64,000 nt of DNA from positions 44,186,306 to 44,250,305 of the forward strand of contig CM036755.1 of the NCBI GenBank assembly GCA_020796225.1, in the 5' to 3' direction. The translations under genes were made by a program, and so were the position numbers. The first letter of the stretch is position 1, and each line of letters begins with the position of its first letter. Positions 55,619-64,000 of this stretch are shown here, piece after piece. Origin of the DNA: Arion vulgaris (lineage: Eukaryota; Mollusca; Gastropoda; Stylommatophora; Arionidae). Below the pieces are notes generated by a model. The model was not told the origin of the DNA. It was given only the letters and a program-made list of their open reading frames with translations, and searched no databases.

Positions 55619-56009
55619 GTCTTCAATGTTGTCTCTTGTATAAACATCACTGTCTTTTGTAGAGCCGTGTAGTTTTCTTTCCACTTGTATTTACTGGGTC
55701 TTCTTTTTCTTCTTCTTTGCGTTTGTTCTTTACGACCAATTTTAATCATTCTTTGTGATATGTTTGATCTTTGCCAAGAACGTGTATACATTGCACATTA
55801 GTTTGGTAGGCTCCTAAACGCATAGACTTCTACAAATTTAGGACACGAGCATCCGATTTCAGAAAATTCACTGGGTCACTAACTGTCATAATATTTTATA
55901 CTTGAGGTAGTCTTGAAGTATGTGCTCGGAAGTCTGGCACAAGTATTATTTTATTATTGTGACAACTTCATCACTACTACTACAACTACCAACAACATCT
56001 TTATCACAA
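55619..56009. other. No gene; diverged element A-like segment
   Basis: Bases 55695-55835 contain TTCTTTTTCTTCTTC, CATTCTTTGTGATATG, a TGCACATTAG region and GGCTCCTAAACGCATAG. This loosely follows the element A order and could be an old copy. Nothing else was recognised. Confidence 0.4.
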
Positions 56010-56112
56010 CTATGCCTAATATCAACCAAGCAATCTACACACAAACTAAGAGTACAATCAGCACAGCAATCATCACAACAATCATCACAACAATCATCAC
56101 AACTATCATCAC
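56010..56112. repeat. CAA/ATC-rich simple repeats
   Basis: Five or so tandem ACAATCATCACA blocks at the end of a CTACAACTACC-type tract. Confidence 0.8.
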
Positions 56113-56129
56113 TATAACACCATTACTAT

Positions 56130-56480
56130 AGATGGAGTAAAGACAGATCAAGATGGAAGTAAAAAGACAGATCAAGATGGAAGTAAAAAGACAGATCAAG
56201 ATGGAAGTAAAAAGACAGATCAAGATGGAAGTAAAAAGACAGATCAAGATGGAAGTAAAAAGACAGATCAAGATGGAATTGAAAAGACAGATCAAGATGG
56301 AAGTGAAAAGACAGATCAAGATGGAATTGAAAAGACAGATCAAGATGGAAGTGAAAAGACAGATCAAGATGGAAGTGAAAAGACAGATCAAGATGGAATT
56401 GAAAAGACAGATCAAGATGGAAGTGAAAAGACAGATCAAGATGGAAGTGAAAAGACAGATCAAGATGGAAGTGAAAATAC
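56130..56480. repeat. 24-bp minisatellite, about 14 copies, at a LINE fragment's edge
   Basis: Regular units of AGACAGATCAAGATGGAAGT plus AAAA, GAAA or TGAA. The plus frame reads repeated MEVKRQIK and runs without interruption into the LINE sequence KSIFLPTLCYQCHTW at 56490. The unit therefore looks like amplified LINE codons. Confidence 0.95.
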
Positions 56481-56955
56481 AGATGATAAAAAGTATTTTT
56501 CTACCAACACTTTGTTACCAGTGCCATACTTGGTCTCTGACAGCAACACATCACAGAAAGCTCACCATGTGTGAAATGAAATGCTTGAGGAAGGCAGTGG
56601 GAGTCACTAGGAAAGATATACTACAAAATGAGGACATCAGAAGCAGAGTGGGTATGACATCATGCACCGAATACATTGAAAGTCAACAAATGCAGTGGTT
56701 TGAACATTTAATGAGAATGGAATACAACCAACCACCAATAGCAGCATACAACAAAAAGAGATCAGGTAGTGGAGCCAATGGAAGACCAAGAAAAAGACTG
56801 ATAGACAATATCAAGACCACACTAAATAAACACGGATACAACACAACAAGGGCGACTCATCTGACCCTAGAATGCAAATTAAAGCTCCCATCCCTACGCT
56901 TAACGACAAAAGTGGACAACCAATTCCATCATCCACCTGGGAATAGACAATAGTC
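56470..56955 (+). mobile_element. LINE 3' end with intact C-terminal frame
   Basis: The frame continues from the array as KSIFLPTLCYQCHTWSL, MKCLRKAVGVTRKDILQNED, CTEYIESQQMQWFEHLMRME and NGRPRKRLIDNIKTTL. These are the usual C-terminal blocks of the LINE group seen at 38335 (minus), 42245 and 50675. About 160 codons are open with no stop, so this copy may be younger than the others, but the reverse transcriptase itself is absent. Confidence 0.78.
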
Positions 56956-57222
56956 ACTTCCATACACAATACAAACACTATTTTATTTTCTAATGACATA
57001 ACTACAACGTAACATCTGCAATCGTTATTGCATAAGTCACTAACTTCAGCACTACCTTAACAACACTACTAGAATCACAACTACCACAACATCACCACTA
57101 ACCTAACAACACTACTAGAATCAACACTACCCTACCATAACCACTAACCTAACAACACTACCATCATAAGTTACCAGAAATAAGAGAAATCATGGTGCTA
57201 ACATTTATGGTGAACATTTCAG

Positions 57223-57396
57223 GACATTGAGTCGATAGACATGGAAGACTACCGCCATAACTACGTCAATCTTACTGGTTTCCGGTTAGTAGATCCCAGC
57301 GACCCTTATGTCCGAAAGGTCATTCAAGATATGGAGATTTATGAGATGCAGACAGACTTGAGTTTACTTAATACTACTGGCTATCTGTCTTTACCG
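57223..57396 (+). CDS. Kainate-type glutamate receptor, ATD exon 5 of window
   Basis: Encodes 58 residues in phase 0 at both ends: DIESIDMEDYRHNYVNLTGF, RLVDPSDPYVRKVIQDMEIY and then MQTDLSLLNTTGYLSLP. The family block is DLHxxDLExYxxxxxNITxFRLVDP, followed by a helix in the second lobe. NLT is a conserved N-glycosylation site position and NTT is a second possible site. The acceptor is ACATTTCAG and the donor CCG|GTAAGT. Upstream, 57040-57165 has CTAACAACACTAC-type simple repeats. Confidence 0.94.
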
Positions 57397-57539
57397 GTAA
57401 GTGGTCACTCTTGTCCAGTTCGACTTGTTTTTCAAAGGTTTTAATTCTTACCGTAAGTGGTGTCTCTTGCCCAGTTTAATCTTGTTCTCAATGGTTTTAA
57501 TGTGAATCAATGTCTTCATTTCACCGGGATTCCCAAATA

Positions 57540-57665
57540 TTCATCGACATCAGAAGTTTCACGCAATTCTCAATGAGTTCTGGCATCAATCGTAAGGATG
57601 TCAGTAAAAAAGAATGCAAGGCAAATCGCTTGACCACTGCGTCACAGAGACCATTCTATAAATAG
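57540..57665 (-). mobile_element. Possible tRNA-like SINE fragment
   Basis: The minus strand reads TCTGTGACGCAGTGGTCAAG, A-box-like, near its start. No good B box was identified, and the rest has no match in the window. Confidence 0.35.
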
Positions 57666-57704
57666 ACTAAGTAAGTTTGTCTAATGTGACTGGTTATATG
57701 TATT

Positions 57705-57885
57705 ATATGACATTGTGACAGCCGGTAAAGTTAGAGACACGACAGAGGTAGACATAGAGAGAGAGAGAGAGAGAGAGAGAGCTCTGGGCAGCCTGGTTTC
57801 ATGGCACGGAAGAGTGTCAACATCGGAACTCATAGTCAGAACAAAGGACAGACGTTTGTGGAGATCCATGATCACCTTCTGCCAG
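57705..57885 (+). mobile_element. RTE-like LINE 3'-end fragment with (GA)n expansion
   Basis: Matches 31780-31925: TGTGACAGCCGGTAAA, then GACGACAG-type purines, GGTTTCATGGCACG, GTGTCAACATCGGAACT and TTTGTGGAGATCCATGA. Where the other copies have GGAAGACAGAG, this one has about 11 GA repeats (57758-57780). Confidence 0.75.
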
Positions 57886-58158
57886 TAAGTGGATTAGCTC
57901 TACATGTTATTTATCCATGTCTGCAAGTGGCTTACCTCCACTATCTGTATGTGCTATTTGAAGAGGATAACATAAAATCCAGGGGCGGTAGCTTAAATGA
58001 AGTTGGATAAAATTAAGGAATCTCATATATTAGAGATTTCAATTTTTGCCGTTCTGCAGCCTTCCTATATACCTATTGTTTTCCAGGTCAGCCCACAATT
58101 TCTGAACACTTTTTCCACAGTTCACTGTGTTTCTTTTGAACGTACATGACTTATTTCC
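57886..58158. other. No recognised feature
   Basis: Intron 5 DNA between a LINE fragment and an array. No supported feature. Confidence 0.5.
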
Positions 58159-58159
58159 C

Positions 58160-59072
58160 CACCAGCTCTCCCTTGCAGAACTATCCTAGGCAATGTCCCT
58201 ACCGGCATGCGACTGACATCCTTCTGTCCCCATCAGCCTCCCTTGCAGAACTATCCTAGGCAATATCCCTACCGGCATGCGACTGACATCCTTCTGTCCC
58301 CATCAGCTCTCCCTTGCAGAACTATCCTAGGCAATGTCCCTACCGGCATGCGACTGACATCCTTCTGTCCCCACCAGCCTCCTTGCAGAACTATCCTAGG
58401 CAATGTCCCTACCGGCATGCGACTGACATCCTTCTGTCCCCATCAGCTCTCCCTTGCAGAACTATCCTAGGCAATGTCCCTACCGGCATGCGACTGACAT
58501 CCTTCTGTCCCCACCAGCTCTCCCTTGCAGAACTATCCTAGGCAATGTCCCTACCGGCATGCGACTGACATCCTTCTGTCCCCATCAGCCTCCTTTGCAG
58601 AACTATCCTAGGCAATGTCCCTACCGGCATGCGACTGACATCCTTCTGTCCCCACCAGCTCTCCCTTGCAGAACTATCCTAGGCAATGTCCCTACCGATA
58701 GCTGACTGACATCCTTCTGTCCCCATCAGCTCTCCTGCCCGAACTATCCTAGGCAATGTCCCTACCGGCATGCGACTGACATCCTTCTGTCCCCATCAGC
58801 TCTCCCTTGCAGAACTATCCTAGGCAATATCCCTACCAGCATGCGACTGACATCCTTCTGTCCCCATCAGCTCTCCATCGCATAACTATCCTAGGCAATG
58901 TCCCTACCGGCATGCGACTGACATCCTTCTGTCCCCATCAGCTCTCCATCGCATAACTATCCTAGGCAATATCCCTACTGGCATGCGACTGACATCCTTC
59001 TTTCCCCATCAGCTCTGCATCGGAGTACTATCCTAGGCAATATCCCTACTGGCATGAGACTGACATGCCCAA
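58160..59072. repeat. 71-bp minisatellite, about 13 copies
   Basis: The unit contains AACTATCCTAGGCAATGTCC, CTACCGGCATGCGACTGACA, TCCTTCTGTCCCCATCAG and CTCTCCCTTGCAG. The pyrimidine-rich stretch ending in TTGCAG resembles a 3' splice site and recurs in most units. Later copies replace it with CTCCATCGCATA. GCATGC and CCTAGG palindromes lie in nearly every unit. Confidence 0.97.
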
Positions 59073-59169
59073 TCAATCATTTGCATGTTATACGTTTAAA
59101 CATACTTGATCACATTATGCGTGAATCACGTATAGTTGGCCGTGCGTGAATTCATTACCAATGACAATG

Positions 59170-59512
59170 TGGAAACAAGTCATATATTGAACCAATACTT
59201 ATGTATGGCAGCGAATGATGGACAATGAAAAAGCAATCAATATGATCGCCGAAACCACAGAGATGTGGTTTTACAGTATAATGCTGAAAATTCCATAGAC
59301 AGCGAAAAAAACATATTGAAAAAGTTTTAACTCAGGCCAGCACACAAAGAAACATTATCAAAAGAATAAGAATCAGACAATTATGTGGCATATAATAGGA
59401 AGAGGAGGTTTAGAAGATTTGGTGACTGCAGGTCAAAATAAATGAAGGAGAAATCATGGAAGACAGAGGGAGAAGGTGTTGGATGGTCTGACGTCATGGT
59501 TGGACACAAGAT
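59170..59512 (+). mobile_element. RTE-like LINE 3'-end fragment
   Basis: Reads with frameshifts YIEPILMYGSE-like, TEMWFYSIMLKIP and then a FKRIRIRQ- and RRGGL-like block. It ends with GGAAGACAGAGGGAGAAGGT and GTTGGATGGTCTGACGTCAT, matching 31550-31860. Decayed and truncated. Confidence 0.72.
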
Positions 59513-59514
59513 CA

Positions 59515-59775
59515 CCCGCCTGTCTGGTGCCGGGGCCCACAAGGGAAGCAAAGAATAGCACCACTGCAACCTACATTGCATGTCGTAAGAGGCGACTGAT
59601 GTAGGCCCTAGGGATGCTACCCTAGTAAATAAAAAGCAGCTCAGAAATCGGATGTGCTGGCCCACTTGTAGGCGCATAACTGTCACAACGTACAATCGCT
59701 TTTTGGCTCAGATCACATACAAATCACACATAGTGGCTGACAAGTGATCGATATGGAGCGTTCTAAGAAGAAGAA
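59515..59775 (-). mobile_element. Dispersed element A, copy 7, with (AAG)n tail
   Basis: The cleanest copy: GTGCCGGGGCCCACAAGG, AAGCAAAGAATAGCACCACT, GTCGTAAGAGGCGACTGATG, ACCCTAGTAAATAAAAAGC, TTGTAGGCGCATAACTG, ACAACGTACAATCGCT and a final AAGAAGAAGAAGAC. The tail suggests a retroposed 3' end on this (plus) reading. It sits directly after a LINE end, so it may have integrated next to it. Three copies of a 27-bp unit (GTTTAACTGCTGCACCAAGG) follow at 59795-59872. Confidence 0.75.
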
Positions 59776-60028
59776 GACAAAAGATCGGCGACATAACTGT
59801 TTAACTGCTGCACCAAGGAACAGAACTGTTTAACTGCTGCACCAAGGAACAGAACTGTTTAACTGCACCAAGGAGAGAGGGAGAGACAGGCATGACACTT
59901 GATTGATTGATTCAAATTTTTACTTAGACAATTTTAATCAAAATTTAAACATGATTGTGTTTTCTGTTGTTACTAATATTGAGATAGTATTGCACATATC
60001 ATGCTGTTCTTTGACTTGTATTTAACAG

Positions 60029-60181
60029 CATGAGGTGGCACTAATGTACGATGCTGTCTATTTGCTGGCTCACGCGCTGCAGCGTTACGGCAAGTCGGCC
60101 ATCCTAAGACCTGTCAATGCCAGCTGTTTGAACCCTATTCCCTGGTCGTCCGGACCAAGTCTGTACTCCTTTCTAAACCAG
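60029..60181 (+). CDS. Kainate-type glutamate receptor, ATD exon 6 of window
   Basis: Encodes 51 residues, phase 0 at both ends: HEVALMYDAVYLLAHALQRY, RPVNASCLNPIPWSSGPSLY and SFLNQ. ALMYDAV is the signature helix start of kainate subunits. The Cys in NASC is placed to pair with the Cys opening exon 2, the conserved domain disulfide, and NAS is a possible glycosylation site. PWxxGxxLxxxL fits the family. The acceptor is TTTAACAG. The donor CAG|GTCTGT lacks the usual A at +3 but gives the correct join to exon 7. Confidence 0.93.
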
Positions 60182-60306
60182 GTCTGTATCAATGGTGAGA
60201 TTATCTCCCTTAGAACTAACAATCGAAACGGGCAACTTCTAATTGATTTTGTGTAGTTGTTAATTATATAGGCTGTTTTAGACATTTAGATATCACTTTA
60301 GAGAAG

Positions 60307-60491
60307 CAAAGGCGTCCATTCGTTAAAGCGGAAGAGGGAGGGAGGGGCCAGGTTCCACCCCTGGAAAATCGATTTTAGTAAAACAGTTTTATTCGAATCC
60401 TGTTTTTTTGTTATTTCCGTTAGTCAACTATCAACTAAAAACATTTTTAATTTCGTTTTTCCCTCCTGACAAAGTTCTGCTGACGCCCCTG
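60307..60491 (+). mobile_element. hAT-type MITE, 185 bp, in intron 6
   Basis: Ends are CAAAGGCGTC and GACGCCCCTG, imperfect complements. Flanking octamers are TAGAGAAG (60299-60306) and AAGAGAAG (60492-60499), a 7 of 8 match consistent with a hAT 8-bp target duplication. No coding capacity. It makes up nearly a third of this 623-bp intron. Confidence 0.78.
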
Positions 60492-60804
60492 AAGAGAAGA
60501 TCATCCATTGATGTTGTTATTCATCATTATTAAAAATGGTTTTAAAGCCGAAGGGTTGAATTTTGTGCACCAGACTTTACACCATATGGCCCGGTCCCTA
60601 TCTGCAGAATTGGTACACCAGCTGTCGAGAGTACTGCAAAAGCATTAACTCCGAAGCTCCGACACCAATTATATTTCGTCTATGCACGCGTTTTAAAAAA
60701 ATAATTCGTTGTTAAATATTTATGCTACATAATAGCACCAATCAAACTGAACTATCTTTCTTATCTACTGAATCTACATTTCTATTTCTCTGTGATCCTC
60801 TCAG

Positions 60805-60906
60805 ATATCTATGAAAGGACTGACTGGGGATATCATCCTCAAAGCTGGCCGAAGACTGGACTTCAAGTTGGACATACTACAATTGACGACTCGTGGCTTG
60901 ATCAAG
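60805..60906 (+). CDS. Kainate-type glutamate receptor, ATD exon 7 of window
   Basis: Encodes 34 residues, [17 protein letters not shown] and [17 protein letters not shown], the last part of the amino-terminal domain. The family pattern is MxGLTGxIxFxxxGxRxDFxLDIxxLxxxGLxKIGTW, so the next exon should open with a Val/Ile-Gly-Thr-Trp-like linker into the ligand-binding domain. The acceptor is CCTCTCAG and the donor AAG|GTTAGT. The seven exons together give about 361 residues, close to a full kainate amino-terminal domain lacking its signal peptide. The ligand-binding and pore exons lie beyond the window. Confidence 0.94.
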
Positions 60907-60929
60907 GTTAGTTCTACAAACTATATCTT

Positions 60930-61212
60930 TGCTCCTTTTTCTCTGTGTTTGTTTCTCTGTTTCCGTTTCTCTGTTTTTGTTTCTCTGTGTCTATTTCTCT
61001 GTGTCTGTTTCTTTGTGTCTGTTTCTCTGTGTCTGTTTCTATGTGTCTGTTTCTATGTGTCTGTTTCTCTGTGTCTGTTTCTATGTGTCTGTTTCTATGT
61101 GTCTGTTTCTATGTGTCTGTTTCTATGTGTCTGTTTCTCTGTATCTGTTTTTCTCTATCTGTTTCTGTGTGTCTGTTTATATGTGCTTGTTTCTTTGTGT
61201 CTGTTTCTATGA
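60930..61212. repeat. 14-bp minisatellite (TGTTTCTCTGTGTC)
   Basis: About 20 copies of TGTTTCTCTGTGTC or TGTTTCTATGTGTC, starting 25-30 bases after the exon 7 donor. Cys/Val/Ser-rich frames through it are artefacts. Confidence 0.95.
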
Positions 61213-61300
61213 TTCTGTTTCTATGATGATGATGAAGATGATGATGATGATGAAGATAATGAAGATGAGAATGATGATGATGATTGATGATGAGGATAGT
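61213..61300. repeat. (GAT)n-rich microsatellite
   Basis: Irregular GATGATGAAGATGAT tract linking the 14-bp array to the following 45-bp array. Confidence 0.9.
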
Positions 61301-61399
61301 GATTGTCGTGGTGGAGGTGACAGCAAGGTTAAGGACGAGGAGGAGAACGAAGAGGAAGACTGTAAGGAGGAGTGTGACGAAGAGGAAAAGTAGGAGGAT

Positions 61400-64000
61400 T
61401 AAGACTGAAAAGAGAACAACGACAAGGGCAAGGGCGATGACAGGAGAAGAACGATAGAAGCACGACAAGGGCAAGGACGATGACAGGAGAAGAACGATAG
61501 AACAACGAAAGGAAGGGGAGAGACAGGAGAAGAACGATGAGAGCAACGAAAGGGCAAGGCGATGACAGGAGAAGAACGATGAGAGCAACGACAAGGCAAG
61601 GACGATGACGGAGAAGAACGATGAGAAACGACAAGGGCAAGGCGAGCATGAAGGAGAAGAACGATGAGAAGACGACAAGGGCAAGGGAGCATGACATGGG
61701 AAGAGATGACAGAACGAAAGGTGAAAGGGCGATGACAGGAGAAGAACGATGAGAACAACGACAAGGCGCAAGGGCGATGACAGGAGAAGAAGAACGAGAG
61801 ACAACGACAAGGGCAAGGACGATGACATGGAGAAGAACGATGAGAACAACGACAAGGGCAAGGGCGATGACAGGGAGAAGAACGATGAGAGCAACGACAA
61901 GGGCAAGGACGATGACAGGGAGAAGAACGATGAGAGCAACGACAAGGGCAAGGACGATGACAGGGAGAAGAACGATGGAGAGACGGACATAGAAAAGGAG
62001 CGATGACAGGGAGAAGAAGAACGAGAACAACGACAAGGGCAAGGACGATGACATGGAGAAGAACGATGAGACAACGACAAGGGCAAGGACGAATGACATG
62101 AGAAGAACGATGGGAAGCAACGGAAAGGACAAGAGCGATGACAGGGAGAAGAACGATGAGAGAACGAGAAAGGAGCAAGGACGATGACATGGAAAGAACG
62201 ATGAAGAGCAACGACAGGCAAGGACGATGACATGAGAAGAACGAGAAGCAACGACAAGGGCATGACGATGACAGGGAGAAGAACGATAGAGCAACGACAA
62301 GGCAAGGACGTGACTGGAGAAGAACGATGAGAACAACGACAAGGCAAGGACGATTGACATGGCGAAGAACAGAGAGAACTGCAGCAACAAGTTGAATGAC
62401 ATGAGAAGAACGATGAGAACAACGACAAGGCATAAGTACATGACTGGAAGAACTGGGAAAGAATCAACGACAAGGATGAGACGATTGATCCGCAGAAAAG
62501 ATCGGAACAACGAGCAAGGGCAAGGATGATGACATGAGAAGAACGATAAACTAACGATCAAGCAAGGAACGTGACATGAGAAGAACGATGAATCAACGAA
62601 ATGGCAAGGACGATGACAGGAGAAGAACGATAAAGAACAAGAAAGGATGGCACGTGATCAGAGAAGAACGTGGAATAACGACAAGGCAGAGAGACATGAT
62701 GAAAAGAATGAAACAATACGAAATGGCAGTGACATAGCGGAAGAACGATGAGAACAAGACAAGCGCAAGACGATGAAAAGGAGAAGAACGATGAAGAGAC
62801 AAAGAATGAACAAGACGATGACAGGGAGAAAGAACGATGGAGAACGACAAGCAAGGACGATGACAGTGAGAAGAACGATGAGAACAACGACAAGGGCAAG
62901 GACGATGACATGGAGAAGAACGATAAGAGCAACGACAAGGGCAAGGACGATGACAGGGAGAAGAACGATGAGAGCAACGACAAGGGCAAGGACGATGACA
63001 GGGAGAAGAACGATGAGAGCAACGACAAGGGCAAGGACGATGACAGGAGAAGAACGATGAGAGCAACGACAAGGGCAAGGACGATGACAGGAGAGAAGAA
63101 CGATGAGAACAACGACAAGGGCAAGGACGATGACAGGGAGAAGAACGATGAGAACAACGACAAGGGCAAGGACGATGACAGGAGAAGAACGATGAGAACA
63201 ACGACAAGGGCAAGGACGATGACAGGGAGAAGAACGATGAGAGCAACGACAAGGGCAAGGACGATGACAGGAGAAGAACGATGAGAACAACGACAAGGGC
63301 AAGGACGATGACATGGAGAAGAACGATGAGAGCAACGACAAGGGCAAGGACGATGACATGGAGAAGAACGATGAGAGCAACGACAAGGGCAAGGACGATG
63401 ACAGGGAGAAGAACGATGAGAACAACGACAAGGCAAGGACGATGACATGGAGAAGAACGATGAGAGCAACGACAAGGGCAAGGGCGATGACATGGAGAAG
63501 AACGATGAGAGCAACGACAAGGGCAAGGGCGATGACAGGGAGAAGAACGATGAGAACAACGACAAGGGCAAGGACGATGACATGGAGAAGAACGATAAGA
63601 GCAACGACAAGGGCAAGGACGATGACAGGAGAAGAACGATGAGAGCAACGACAAGGGCAAGGACGATGACAGGGAGAAGAACGATGAGAACAACGACAAT
63701 GGCAAGGACGATGACATGGAGAAGAACGATGAGAACAACGACAAGGGCAAGGACGATGACATGGAGAAGAACGATGAGAGCAACGACAAGGGCAAGGACG
63801 ATGACATGGAGAAGAACGATGAGAACAACGACAAGGGCAAGGACGATGACAGGGAGAAGAACGATGAGAGCAACGACAAGGGCAAGGACGATGACAGGAG
63901 AAGAACGATGAGAACAACACAAAGGGCAAGGACGATGACAGGAGAAGAACGATGAGAACAACGACAAGGGCAAGGACGATGACAGGGAGAAGAACGATGA
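61400..64000. repeat. 2.6-kb 45-bp minisatellite reaching the window end
   Basis: About 58 copies of a unit containing GACAAGGGCAAGGACGATGA, CAGGGAGAAGAACGATGAGA and GCAAC. The clean half (62870-64000) keeps 45 bp; variants are AGG/ATG, AGC/AAC and GAC/GGC. The half at 61400-62870 is peppered with small deletions. One plus frame reads DKGKDDDREKNDESN per unit, and the minus strand is also open. The array continues past base 64000. Confidence 0.97.

Noticed and set aside
61109..62473. 454-codon minus-strand frame in the noisy part of the array
   Set aside because: Ser/Leu/Phe/Cys low-complexity translation of a purine-rich repeat; overlapping frames on the same strand are equally long.
62558..63973. 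471-codon minus-strand frame, the longest in the window
   Set aside because: It lies wholly within the 45-bp array; the multiple-of-three period keeps frames open on both strands. No domain is present.
1..64000. Telomeric or rDNA sequence
   Set aside because: No TTAGGG-type runs and no rRNA-like blocks were seen on either strand.

Overview
This window looks like nuclear DNA from an animal, probably an invertebrate. It has a split gene with GT/AG introns, non-LTR retrotransposon remains, tRNA-derived SINEs, small inverted-repeat DNA transposons and very many minisatellites. The style of the LINE coding remnants and SINEs suggests a lophotrochozoan such as a mollusc. That is inference; the species cannot be named from the sequence.

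One real host gene is visible. Seven plus-strand exons (27760-27921, 39005-39268, 43857-44032, 51618-51671, 57223-57396, 60029-60181, 60805-60906) join in consistent phase to give about 361 residues. These cover nearly the whole extracellular amino-terminal domain of an ionotropic glutamate receptor of the kainate type. The signal-peptide exon was not found upstream, and the ligand-binding and channel exons must lie beyond base 64000. Introns are about 11.1, 4.6, 7.6, 5.6, 2.6 and 0.6 kb, and the last one runs past the window end.

Bases 1-27700 lie upstream of the first recognised exon, either as the 5' intron or flank. They are a chain of tandem arrays: 38, 22, about 34, about 39, 32, 60, about 57 (4.7 kb), 21, 31/37, 31, 52, about 50, 12, 51, 20 and 30 bp units. 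Between them lie transposon remains, including a pair of about 680-bp inverted-repeat elements facing each other at 23024-24818.

The introns carry the same mix. A decayed RTE/BovB-like LINE (28808-31960) has an internal triplication. Other LINE 3' ends, four SINE-like families, two hAT-type MITEs with 8-bp target duplications, a mariner-type MITE and a long-armed foldback element are also present. Large arrays sit at 32.5-33.7, 44.1-46.5, 49.5-50.1, 52.2-53.4, 53.6-54.4, 58.2-59.1 and 61.4-64.0 kb. By adding array coordinates, roughly 45% of the window is tandem repeat.

The most interesting pattern is that several minisatellites have visibly grown out of transposon sequence: LINE C-terminal codons at 42.2-43.2 and 56.1-56.5 kb, a dispersed element at 2.5-4.0 and 17.7 kb, and SINE heads at 28.5 and 46.5 kb. 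Parts of the longest arrays contain dense single-base deletions that look like unpolished long-read consensus. Almost all long open frames in the window are by-products of arrays and not genes.
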